A stretch of 64,000 nucleotides of DNA from Neodontobutis hainanensis. Taxonomy: Eukaryota; Chordata; Actinopteri; Gobiiformes; Odontobutidae. A program made the position numbers and the translations under genes. The stretch lies in the NCBI GenBank assembly GCA_024349245.1, contig JALDNG010000020.1:4569001-4633000 (forward strand), read 5' to 3'. The notes beneath the pieces were generated by a model that worked only from the letters and a program-made list of their open reading frames with translations, did not search any database and was not told where the DNA came from. Of the stretch, positions 13,501-27,700 are shown one piece after another (positions within the stretch are counted from its first letter, which is position 1; every line of letters begins with the position of its first letter).

Positions 13501-14800
13501 GACACATTTCATTCCCTTATTTTTTTCTCTTAACCTTAAAGACTTAAATGTAACCCTTTTTCTAAAACCAATTTTTCAATACAGCATTTTTTACTGAAAA
13601 TTACTGAGGGAAATGACCTTTGTGTGACCTTTGTGGTAGAAACTATGCACAAACACATACTGTACAATAAAAAAAGGTAAATAAAGTTAGAACAGACACT
13701 TCCTGCCTAAGAGCCGGTCTTACGCCTGCTGGCTGCTCAGGTGGACCAGGTTCTCTGTTTTGAGGCCATCAGGGATGAAGCTGTCGCCATAGTAACGATG
13801 CTCAAGAGCCAGTAATAGAGCCCCATGTTCTTTGGCTATGTCAACATGGTGACCTGCACACATAGGTAAGGACATATGTGAGGTAGTATTTTTAGAAAAA
13901 CTTAAGAACACAATGTGAACTTTAAATCAACAAAGCCTGCTGGAATTGAAAAAGCATTTCAATTGTGTGTTGCACTGTGGTGTTTTTAAAAGACGTATGA
14001 ATATAAACTATAGGCCCGTCAGATATTAGCTGACGTGGGAGGATTTGCTGTGCGTCATTTAGCAAGCAGCAGTCAGAAATAAACTGAGCTGTAGCTATTT
14101 TTTTTGTAGTGTCATGTCTAATCTCTGTGCCGTGTAATACCTGCAACAACATCAAACACAGAAATGGGTCCTTCTCCACCGACAAACAAAAACACAGGAC
14201 CACTGGGACTCTGCCAGTACTCCTCATTTACCAGAAATCTCTGTAAAAAAAAAGAAAAAGAAATAAAACAGCAGAACATGAAGGTCTTTTTAAAGCCTGT
14301 ATGTGTATGTTTGTGGTTCTACCTGTGGAAAGGTCTTGGAGTCCTGTTTGTTGAAGTGGTTCAGCTTCTGATAAATCCTTCCCTCCTTCACATGTTGGAG
14401 AGAGTCATATGGACTGTTTGCCAAGAGTGTGGCTCTTTGCAGCTGGAGTTTCCGAACACGCTCTTTAATTTTCCATAGCACTCGTCCCTCTGCTACAATA
14501 AAAAAAACAAAGCTGATTCAATACAAAAATGTGCAGTCCTAAAGTACATAGAGATAATATAGAGATGGGTGTTTATATTACTGAATGTTTAGAGACAAGC
14601 TACAAACAAACTAGGCCACAGGCTGTGATCTAATTCCAACACTTCTAATATTAGTATCTCGGAGGATTCATTGTCACCAAAAGCATTTGTTTTCTAAAAG
14701 CTAATATTAATATCTAACTTTAGGTGCATACACACTCACCTGTCTCTATCAGGTTAAATAACACCAGAAGTACAGCACAGTGGGTCTGTAACAAAAGCAT
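10557..14800 (-). CDS. prss16: Thymus-specific serine protease (S28 peptidase)
   Basis: Serine carboxypeptidase-like enzyme of family S28 (relatives: prolylcarboxypeptidase, DPP7), expected in lysosomes/endosomes. In mammals PRSS16 acts in thymic cortical epithelium in making peptides for CD4 T-cell selection. Coding exons (transcript order): 14740-14800, 14323-14492, 14141-14240, 13724-13853, 13064-13187, 12897-12974, 12770-12817, 12569-12688, 12329-12481, 11760-11898, 11384-11563, 11154-11308, 10557-10622. They sum to 1524 nt, giving 507 aa, close to human PRSS16. The N-terminus is a hydrophobic signal peptide (MLLLQTHCAVLLVLF). Catalytic Ser is about residue 183 in FGGSYSGAL, Asp about 438 in DPWH, His about 466 in TAHCADM. 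Other family blocks are LALEHRYYGDS, FPHLVYGAVASSAP and QWIYQTCTEFGF. All triad residues are present, with no frameshift or internal stop. It is head to head with the GPCR gene. Confidence 0.95.
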
Positions 14801-14857
14801 GTTTCTGAAGTAAAATCAACGCATAAAAAGAAACTCCATTCCGATGGACGTCTGTTC

Positions 14858-14872
14858 TTTATATATTGATTG
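14858..14872 (-). promoter_or_regulatory. prss16: prss16 TATA box and CCAAT motif
   Basis: On the minus strand TATATAAAG lies about 60 bases upstream of the start codon, with a CCAAT pentamer immediately upstream of it. The spacing implies a 5' UTR of roughly 30 nt. Assigned from motif and position only. Confidence 0.5.
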
Positions 14873-15845
14873 GAAAATGCTGAGCTTTGATTTGACCTGT
14901 GCTTTGTTATGACATATAATACAGAGAGCTCAGCAGAAAAGAGCGTCGACTTGGCTTTGTAATAAAATCCTTCTGCCTTCAGCTTTTATTTTGTGAGTGG
15001 CAGTTTTGGCCTTTTCATTTTCACAAAACAACAGTGTTCAGCATTACTAAGTCAAAGCATGTGACAGGATGTTAAAAGCAGATAGCAATAGATACACTAC
15101 ATGTAAAGATGGAAAGATTACTGTTAACCAGAACTTGTGCTGATGATTGGGGCCGACAACGATGCTTTTAAATGGTTGCGCAAGGCCAACTGTTTGTGAA
15201 CTCTCAAAGACACACACGTTAGGCAATGAGAGACCAAAAACTCCATTATAGAGGCTCTGACCCACAACTGTTGCTACAGAAATCTGAACTGAGAAAACAC
15301 TGGATTTAGAGACTTTATATTTACTTATAATGGACTTAGGTTATATGTCACTATTGCTCAAAATGTACCAACCCATTTTCAGATATGGTAGCTCTGCAGG
15401 GACCTGCTGTTTTACGAAGAAATACATTCGAAAGAGTGACTTTTCTGTAGAAATGCCAGGATATGTGAATGCATATTTTTAACAAGTGCAAATGGTGTTA
15501 TTTAGACGTAGAGAATAGTTGGACTGATACTGCGTTTCATTTGGTTCAGCTGCATACTACAAAAAATATGACTTGTCACCACATTGCACACAGACTCCAG
15601 CTTACAGCACCGTGTAAGTATTTAAGTTTATTAGAACAAACACATAACGTAAAACTTTGTATCACTTAATGATGTGAAATACTTAGGATCATCATGATTG
15701 TGAGGTTAACATATCTCACAATCTTCACTGACATTTGACCACACTCCACAGATAGATGCTGAAAGAGGAAACAACATTCACTTTGCCTCAATGCACTTAG
15801 TTCCACAGCACACAGACCAAAGTGGGCTTTTTTATTCATTTAGCC
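14873..15845. other. Shared upstream region of prss16 and the GPCR gene
   Basis: About 1 kb of AT-rich DNA between two divergent genes. No exon was recognised. It ends in a pyrimidine-rich tract and TTTAG just before the GPCR start codon, which fits a splice acceptor for a 5' UTR intron of that gene. Confidence 0.4.
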
Positions 15846-16724
15846 ATGAACAACAGCGTGGACCCGCAGTTGGACTATGCTCTGGTTTTTGGATTTATTA
15901 TGCTACTGGGTTTTTCTTTTAATGCTCTTGCACTCTGGATCCTGCTTCAACGCCACAGCCTGCAGTCTCCCAGCACGGTTTTTATGGTAAACCTGGCCAT
16001 CTCAGACCTGTTGCTCGTCCTTTCAATGCCTTTGAGGGTCTACTTTTACGCCACAGGGACCTGGGGTCTGGGACCAGAGACGTGTATTAGTGTAACAGCC
16101 TTATTTTGCATCAACCTCCGCACCAGCTCTATTTTCATCACCTTCATAAGTGTGGACCGACTGCTCGCTGTGGTCTACCCCCTGAGGTCACGCCACCTGA
16201 GGACGGCCTCCAACGCTTGGAGAGCAGCTGCCTTTGTTTGGCTCTTTGTGGTGCTCATAAACATCCCTCAGAGCATAAATTTTGTGGAATATTTCAAAAT
16301 GTCCAATAGTTCTTTTTGCTTTGACCATCCCCAGTATACACTTGAAGATGAAAACATCCGCACCAGATTCCCATTCTTTGTATTTCAGCTAATCTTAGTG
16401 AGCACTCTCCTGGTGGTCAATGTTGTGTCCACCGTTTTGGTGTCTTGTACTCTCCGCAGACATCTCAGTAACTCGGCCATTGTCAACAACAAAGTGAACG
16501 TCATGCTGCTCTTTGTCATGAGCTTGATAATGTTCACACTCTGTTTCGTGCCTGCGTCTGTTGGGATGTTATTAAAAGAGAGCCATATCTATCTCACTTG
16601 TCTCGCTGCTGCCAGCTGTTGTCTGGACCCATTGTTGTATTATTTCTCTTTGGATGCTTTCTGGAAGAACAAAGAGGCTGTACCAGTGGAAAGGAAACAG
16701 CAGACATCAAGCAATAATATTTAG
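15846..16724 (+). CDS. gpr55: Class A GPCR, GPR55-like (P2Y/LPA receptor group)
   Basis: Single-exon seven-transmembrane receptor of 292 aa. I start it at the ATG at 15846: the frame extends upstream to 15822, but only through a GTG codon, and a splice acceptor-like TTTAG sits 3 bases before this ATG. Visible features: N-terminal NNS glycosylation sequon; TM2 NLAISDLLLVLSMPLR; TM3 Cys (ETCISV) and loop-2 Cys (SFCFDH) for the usual disulfide; SVDRLLAVVYPLRSRHLRT after TM3, so DRL replaces DRY; a TM6 with CFVPAS; TM7 DPLLYYF in place of NPxxY. These are typical of the purinergic/lysophospholipid receptor group. The symbol rests on the TM2 pattern and on being next to itm2c and cab39, as human GPR55 is. 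GPR55 responds to lysophosphatidylinositol in mammals. LPAR6- or GPR35-like identity is the main alternative. The C-tail is short. Confidence 0.75.
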   Translation: MNNSVDPQLDYALVFGFIMLLGFSFNALALWILLQRHSLQSPSTVFMVNLAISDLLLVLSMPLRVYFYATGTWGLGPETCISVTALFCINLRTSSIFITFISVDRLLAVVYPLRSRHLRTASNAWRAAAFVWLFVVLINIPQSINFVEYFKMSNSSFCFDHPQYTLEDENIRTRFPFFVFQLILVSTLLVVNVVSTVLVSCTLRRHLSNSAIVNNKVNVMLLFVMSLIMFTLCFVPASVGMLLKESHIYLTCLAAASCCLDPLLYYFSLDAFWKNKEAVPVERKQQTSSNNI

Positions 16725-17200
16725 ATATAGTCATGTGTTTTTTAAAGCTAAATATGCATAACATATAACAATGTAAAGAGCTGTATTCATCCGCTGGCCT
16801 TATTATTCAGGATTTGTATGACATTTTACATCAGTTCTCACACAATGGAATCTTTGTGTGTTTTAAGCAAGGATAGGAAGTATTAATATAAGAAGTGAAG
16901 CCAGAGTAAAACGAGATTTGACTTGTACAAGCACTAAATAAGAAAGAATTGGGAAACGGAGTCAGGTTTGTTTTCCAATATGTGCCCAAAACCTTCAAGG
17001 CTTTGTGCCTTTAAGATTGACATGTATAAGGAATCACAGAAGAGACAGATGCCATGGCACCAAGCAGGAAATGTTGCACATAAAGACGAAAAATAATTTT
17101 TTTTTTTGCAATTTCTGACCCAAATACCTTTATGCAATTTCCCCACTGTGGGACTAATAAAACATTTTCTTATCTATAACTGTCATTTACTTTGTGTTGC
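16725..17200 (+). other. GPCR 3' region with retroelement-like tail and poly(A) signal
   Basis: The tail near 17130-17170 reads as CCCCACTGTGGGACTAATAAA, a string typical of 3' ends of fish non-LTR elements. It supplies an AATAAA at 17156-17161 that could serve as the receptor's poly(A) signal. Confidence 0.35.
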
Positions 17201-17835
17201 AGTTTTTTTTATTTGCTCAATAATAAATGGGTTCTAAATCCTCTGATTCTCTCTATTGTGTGCATCTCAGTTGGGGAGCCCATTACATCGGCTGCTAAGC
17301 TTCACCAGATGGAGTCGTATTGATATAAGCTTGGAGCAGACTGTAAGGATCTATGACCTCATCTAGAGATTTGAAATGATCCTGAAGTAAGCACTGCACT
17401 GGCCGCCGAGAATTGGAAGAGCATTAACTAGCTCTGCTTGGCTTTGTGCTGTCCCAACATTTCAGCATATTTAATAGTAGATGAAATGATTGGATAATTT
17501 GTCACAACATTTTCACTGACTGTGGGAAAAACAGTAAAAGAGAACGATGACATGAGCAGAACAAGTACGGGTTTGTGAAATTATGCAATACCAGAGGCAA
17601 AATGATGTTGCAACCCATTTACTTCCTGTGATTTAGGTAAGGTTTTGATGATATCAAGAGAGAAGTAGTAGTAGTACTAATAAGTATTATAAATAGCAGC
17701 AACTTGTTTTCTCTGTAAATAGCGGCTGCTTTGAAAGGAATTATTCAACACTGATTATGTTGTGGTTCTTTGTTAATAAGCAGACAATTATCTGACTTTA
17801 AAAATGAACACAACAGACTCATTATTTATCACTAC
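17201..17835. other. Intergenic DNA between convergent GPCR gene and itm2c
   Basis: About 0.6 kb of AT-rich DNA. No exon, RNA gene or repeat was recognised. Confidence 0.5.
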
Positions 17836-17841
17836 TTTATT
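17836..17841 (-). terminator. itm2c: Candidate poly(A) signal of itm2c
   Basis: AATAAA on the minus strand about 1.6 kb beyond the stop codon. If used, the 3' UTR carries the dispersed repeat at 18464-18572. Confidence 0.4.
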
Positions 17842-18463
17842 CACAGACAACTTTCATTAGCAGACAAAATATACAGATTAAACTTCAGTTGATTTTAACT
17901 ACCACCCTCCTCATCAGAACTATTGACTTTAGTCCAGTCTCTGACTCTGGACTAAGGCTTTAACATCATTTTTACAAAAGGTTCTAATAGTGCTGCTTCC
18001 TCTTATAGATTAACACATGCAAGGGAAACTGAAGAATGATGAGTCACAAATGCATCAAGATGAAAGTCTAGTATGTATCCTTTGGACAAAAAAAAGTGAA
18101 AATTAGACTTGAAGATTTCAATTGTTTACAAAAAGTGCTTCATTAACAATATCAGGCTAACCCTGTTTAACTTAACCTCATTTAAATACAATAATAAATA
18201 CAAAAAGCCAAGCAAAAGGATAAAGCAAGCAAAGCAACTCGTCACAAACAGTTACATAAATGTGTTACAGAATATAAGATAGGAAATAATCCAAAAATGT
18301 AAATCTGGTCTTCCATGAAAGTTAACGTGTTTATTTTCTTATAAACAGACCAATGTTTTTGAGTGTTTACCTTGAAATGTAATACAAGTGGCCATGAAAA
18401 ATCACATTAACGCTCCAGTCACACCACGCACAACAACAAAAAAAATCAAGACCAACAATGAAA

Positions 18464-18572
18464 CATTCATTCATTAAATTTCTACCGCTTAGTCCTGTTA
18501 GGGGTCGCAGGTGACTGGCTACTAGCAGGTGACTATCCCAGCAGCTTTGGGCCTTAGGCGGGGTACACCCTG
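18464..18572 (-). repeat. Dispersed fish repeat, copy C
   Basis: CATTCATTCATT tail followed by TTTCTACCGCTTAGTCC and the GGCGGGGTACACCCTGG block, the same family and orientation as the copy at 7976-8127. An extra duplicated GGTGACT segment interrupts the usual GGGTCGCGGGTGGCTGG block. Confidence 0.75.
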
Positions 18573-19431
18573 GCATGTTGTTTATGTGATAACATGTACA
18601 TCAGAGAAACAGGAATATCATTCAACGCTCAAACATTCAAAAAGAACATTAAACAGAGTGTGAAAAACTAACAGGAGCGTGCACACGAGCAGCCAAACGT
18701 AAGGCAAAACAAGAAAACCTGAAGTATACAATTTCAGACCAATGCAAGAGAGAAACCCATCTAATGAACTTGGACAAAGCCAGAACTATAACGGACTACA
18801 GGGGGGTGTTGTCCTACCATTTCAGGTAGAATGACAAAACCTGTATAAACCAGCTCTTTCTGACTCTTTTGAGGAAGACTGTAGGAGGTTTAGCAGTCAA
18901 AACATGTCAAGGTAAACCATTAAAAGACATTTGTCAGATTATAAGAAAACAAACAAGTTTAAGAATGGAAATTATTCTGCTCTATGGATGATGTTTGCTC
19001 TATGAAGCAGGATCTCGTGCACTGTGTCGCTGAGAGATTGCTGAAGTGAGAGACATTAAGTAGTCTCGAGAGAAAGAGGAAGAAAAAACAAAAGCATAGT
19101 CACCTTGACAACACATGGCGACAGTAATCTCCCCCGACAACAATAACCATCTCACAAATCCCATTAGAGAAGTCGTTAAAACTAGAATTCATTATTTGCC
19201 GTTACGTTGCTACATGGAAAATCCTGTGATAGAACCATCTGTTTAGTCTTGCATCACATTCAGAAATACTACCTATAGAAATTAAATAACAGCAAAAAAA
19301 AAAAAACAGTATTACAAGTAAAGTGCAACTCAGACATGATCACGTCCACAGGAGGATGCTACAGTGGGGCTTGGGAAGTCACTGGAGATGTGCTTTTGGG
19401 CCAATGGAGTGACACGGCTCAACTTTCACGT

Positions 19432-22442
<3,011 letters not shown>

Positions 22443-22795
22443 GGCTCGTGTCACTGGAGGTCGCGTGGACTCTGTGTTCAACTGGCTTTGCGCTAATTAT
22501 GCACCTTTCTACAATACCGTCTCTACGTCGATGTACAGCCCTCTTCTCTCTGCTGGGATGATCCTCTGTTTTTGTGTTTCACACCGGAAGTGTGCAGTTT
22601 TTCTTTTTTTCTTTTTCTGGCTAGGACTAGTCCGCTGCGCTCTGCGGGGGCGCTGTGGTGGCGCTCTGCTGGGGTCTGCTCTTCACTAAAGTACAAGGGC
22701 AACTAGGAATATTCTGTACAACACACCATAGATTATAAAAACACACATCGCCGGACATATGGACGAGTTTAATAGGGCTGTATTGTTATGCCTCT
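22443..22795 (-). promoter_or_regulatory. itm2c: Probable itm2c promoter/5' UTR region
   Basis: Short space between the itm2c start codon and the presumed cab39 poly(A) site. The part near 22610-22680 is GC-rich with several CpG. No TATA box was seen. Confidence 0.35.
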
Positions 22796-22801
22796 TTTAT
22801 T
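22796..22801 (-). terminator. cab39: Candidate poly(A) signal of cab39
   Basis: AATAAA on the minus strand, about 1.9 kb past the cab39 stop codon. A long 3' UTR containing the (AT)n run at 23867-23939 would result. Other signals in between are possible. Confidence 0.35.
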
Positions 22802-23863
22802 AACAAAGCCTAGAGACAATCACATCTATAGTGTCTGATATGAAGCCTTTAGTCACGTTTAAGAATATCTGAACCCAGAATATCTTTGTGTCCAGTCTAC
22901 AGCTAAACACAAGATACTTACGACAGAATAAAAAAACAGTTTGATTCGTTATTTTTATTGTAGGGCCCAGGCCTTTGACACTTCTGAAAGCATCCACACG
23001 CTCCGCTGAAACTGGAGTCAAAGTCAGCATAAAGCCATATAGTTAAAAGGAAATTGATTATTTTTGTCATCTTAATGTTGTTAAATATTGGCCAATATTA
23101 ACAATTCCAGTACAACATCTTAAGTACAGCATCAAGCGGAGCCAGTGGAGGAACATGCAAGTCCAATGACGTTTCAAATGAAGCCTAAACAGAGACTGCT
23201 TTGTATTGTGGCTCTTTGAATGTGTAAATCTTAAATGGGCCGTGCCATTCACTGCATATTAACAAAACTGTGGTTTTATCAGTTGCACTCGGAGCAAACA
23301 TGCCCAGAAACCTCAGTTAGCCATTATGCTTTGCACTTGAAATTGTACTGGAATTATAAACCCGCTACAGAGAAACACTTGATAATGGAAAACAAAGGGA
23401 AAGTAAATATGGCGTGCCAAAGTCCGGCTGAGGGCAACACATCACTTCCAGGCAACCAGCGAGACACAGGAAAAAAAAAAAATCACACCATCTTTGACTC
23501 CAGTTAGCGCCTCACAAAGTGCACAAACACAGGCTTTAATGTTTTAGTTAATGCTCTCCCAAACCCCTCCTGCACTGCTCACTCCTCTGCTCCATCCACC
23601 ATCTTAGGAGTTGAAAAGATGCTCAAAAAGTTAATGGAGAATAAAAACAGGATTAACCGAGTCAGAGCTAATAGCATGACACTCCTCTGCTGTACTAATA
23701 TAATCCTATAGGTTAGCAAAATGTGAGCTGGCCCTTAAGTTATGTACATAGAAACCCACCAGCAACCATTTCAGCAGTAAATGAAATGAAATGCACAATG
23801 TCTTTTAACTTTTGTGGTCTGGAAAGTTTGATTACAATAAACCCAAAACGTGATGATTAAGGT

Positions 23864-23866
<3 letters not shown>

Positions 23867-23934
<68 letters not shown>

Positions 23935-23939
23935 TATAT
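23867..23939. repeat. (AT)n microsatellite, about 73 bp
   Basis: Nearly pure TA dinucleotide run with one AA interruption. It lies within the presumed cab39 3' UTR and is likely to vary in length and to form cruciforms. Confidence 0.95.
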
Positions 23940-24729
23940 CCATGTCAAGGTTAAACAAAATCAAAGCAAAAAAGGCAAATGTACATGTTAACCCTGTCCC
24001 AGAAAACAAAGAGACCCAACTCTGGCTTCACCAAATTCATCGCTCGCATCTCTCTTCCTTCCCTCGAGTACCTCGAGTGCTGTCGGCGCAGAGCACACAC
24101 ACAGGGTTAATGGTTCTGTGATGACATCTTGAGAGCTTGTCCCCATGAATCATTTAAACGAACCACTGATGCTCAATAAGTTGAAGGCATAGGCATGAAC
24201 TGCAGCAGTGATGCACATGTGTTTCTGAGCCAGACTGGCCCGGCCACCACACAGACCGATACTGGATCTGTCACATTTCAGGGCATGCAACCAACACACC
24301 AACTTATTCGTACCATTTCCACTGGCCAATACCTTCGCCGTATGTTTGTAAATGTTTAGCGCTGTGTGTACTATGCATGTAAACTTGTTTTTACTTTTTC
24401 CATTGGTGTGTTTCGAGGAGAAAGCCTGTCTTACTTTCTCCTTGTTGGGTGGACTACACTTTATGCCTTAAATGTTTCAGTGTGCAAGAAAGCAGCAGCA
24501 TCTATTATTTTTTCTTATTTCTTTTAAAAGAAAAAAAAAACAATGGAAAGGAAAGATAATCAAATGTTCAATGAGGAGCAGAGGAGCTGGCAATTTCTAG
24601 CGAGTTGATTTGGGGATGTTTGTTGTTAGTTTCTCATTTGTTTGTTCCGAAACCAGAACGGCAGCTGCTGAAGAGTCCATTAAGCAGACATGGTCCTGGT
24701 GGCTCCTCCTCCCGTGTGCACACCAGTCC

Positions 24730-27700
24730 TTAGGCCTCCTGAGGGGGAGGCCTTTTCAGGTCCCTGATCTGTTTGACCAGGTATGTCTTTTCATCATTGA
24801 ACTGTTCGTCCTCTGTTCTGTCGTTCTGAAACTTGCTGAGAAACTCAATGAGTTTGGTCTGGTTCTTCAGCAGGATGTCCAGGATTGGCTGTGTCTTGTT
24901 TGGGTTGGCTACAAACACCTAACAAGAAAAGAAAAACTATTAAAATTTTGAAAATATTTAGCCAAAATGTCACAGTGGTTTAAACAAGTGCCCGAGCTTT
25001 ACCTTAAAAACATGAAAAGCCTCAAACTGGATGTTGCGACTCTTGTCACGTAGTAGATTCATCATAAGTTTGAGATTTTCAGGCTTGCTGATGTACTTTG
25101 TCATTATGGTGAAATTGTGCCGGTCGAGAAGCAGCTCCCCCAGTAACTAAATAAATTAAAAGGTAGAAAACTCAATATTTGCAAGCATATGTAATTCAAA
25201 CTATCAAATAATTTACAGAAAAAAAAATACTTTCATTAGTCTGTGAAATACATGCTCACGCCACAAGGGGGCAGTCATAACATAATAATGCAGACAGGTT
25301 TTGGTGAAACCCAATTCTCTACAGAGACCATCTTTAAATAGCTTTCTGAAATGAGCTGCACCACTAAGACCTTCTTATTGGGGCATGACCTGGGGTCCTT
25401 ACCTTGAGGGACTGCCTTTTAGTCACATAGTTTTCTGAGTGGAGTAACTTCTCATATTCACTAAAGAACTGAAAAACAGAGGAAGAGAAAGTGAGATAAA
25501 GTAGGCATCAGTAGATCGTAGCACGAGGCAACAGTCATCTCTGAAGTAGCAGTTTTCACAATTGTATCCGTGTCTTGTATTGAAACACAATGGCAAGAAA
25601 ATTTGAGTTTTTTTAATTTTATTTTTTTTTTTACAAAGACTGACAGTTACTTTGTGTTCACAGACTGAAAATTATGAACCAAATGTCTGGTGACATGATG
25701 TTAGAAAAGAGAGCGAGAGACAAACAGACAGTTTAATTGTAGTAAGAGCCAATAAAAGAGATCCAAAGAATAACCACCGTACATCATTCAAACCCAGCAT
25801 TTAGTATTTACTTGCTTCATTTTGCTAAACAATGTTAGATAAAAAAACATTCTATGATACAAACAATTGTGGAACTTACTTTGTCATAATGCTGCTCCAG
25901 AAACTCTGCACTCAGTATTTTGTGTCTCGTGAGGAGGTCCTAGAAAGTGAATATTATTACTACAGATATTTATTGTAACATATAGCTTCTTTTTAAAACT
26001 CAATATTCAATGAAACAAGCTGTATTTGTGGACATAATTTCAAAAGAGATCATTTATCGATTACATCTTTGGAATAAAATACATCCAATCACCTTTAATG
26101 CATTGTCCTATCACAAGAAAAATGCCTTATCCAATAAAAACAACATCAAGCAAATTGACCTTTTTAAAACAGATGCTTTAAATAACTGATTAATCCAGCT
26201 CTATTTTTATTTGAATACGAGTGCTGTGATACTATATGCTGCTTATTTGATTCTGATAACTATGAGCTGAGTCTTTTAATAAAAAACAGAATATTTTATT
26301 AAAAAGGCCTATCACAGGATAGCTAGTAGCAAGGTCAGAGGTGACACGTGCAGAAATATAGAATTGAGTAAGCCTTAAACTTACTTTGAATGTGGCAAAT
26401 GCATCAGAGGCTATGTCAAATGTGGACATCTCCACATATCTGAAGAAGTCGTAGAACTGCTCCGACCAGAGCGTGATTTTGGCCAGTGGTTCATGTCTAA
26501 TGCACTCCCGCAACATGATCCCACAATTTAGAGCGATCTCTGGACACTCATACCTGCACACACAATTAAGAATTTACATCAATAGTGATAAAGCCCTATC
26601 AGAGAAACTATGTGAATATAAGAATACATACACAATTAAGTACTCTCAAAAAGTACAGCTAGGAGTACTAGATATTTTGACAATTTTACATATTTTAGTC
26701 CCACGTTTTATTTTATTTAATTTTTTACAGTTTGCTCATACTTGTTTACAGTAACATTGTTATATAGAGGGAAAGTCAAAATCAAACAAGTATGAGTACA
26801 AGAGGCTCATGATGCTGTTAACTGAGTATCTGTATAGGCAGCAAAGAATATTGGTTTGAAAGTGGCCATTTATAATACATTTGTGCAATTCTAGGTAATA
26901 ACACTTACCCTTTTAGCAGCATGAAGAGTATATTCTGCTGGGTGCACAGGTATTCCACTGTGGGTGTCCTAGTACCAATCTGACGCCTAAGGATGTTGTT
27001 AAAAATCTGAGCCACATCTTTCTTACCCTGGTGAAAAAAGATCAGGACAAAAACAAAAGGCACTTAATAAAATAGAAGTTAATACATTTGAAAAGATTCC
27101 ACAGTGCAACTTAAAGGTATTACAAAGGTTGTTTTTAATGTTACATCTTTTTTATATAAGCCAACACTGCCTTAACAGACATATAACCAACTGTTAAATA
27201 GGAGTACTAAAATTATTTTTATAATATTTATAAACTTTGTCTTCCGTGGAACTGAAAACATCAACCAATCCTAGACGCTTGGAAAGTGTTATCCATTGGC
27301 CCTCTGGCTTGACAATCACCGTTACTACGTGCGTTACGTTATGCACATGCAGGTTCCTGTTGCTGCGCATGCATAGACAGTGTGTTTATGTAGCTCTGGT
27401 GCTATCCCTGGTCTAACCTCAAAGTTGCAAAATGGCTGAGAAACTACTTGAAGCAGGAAGTGTCAAAAGAAAATCTACTTTTGAGGAATTTGAGAAAAGG
27501 AGAAAAACGGCTCAAGAACTAAACAAAACCAGAGTGTGTCTTGGGATTTCTTTTTCAGGATAGTGTGCTCTGAAGACACAGAAAGGGCTTCCTACTGACG
27601 CATTCGTTGCCATATTTCTGCTGGACAGGTAACTTTTATGTCTTTTTTGGGTGGAAATATTAGATTTTTGGAAGTTTGGGAAGGATACAAGCTTGTATTC

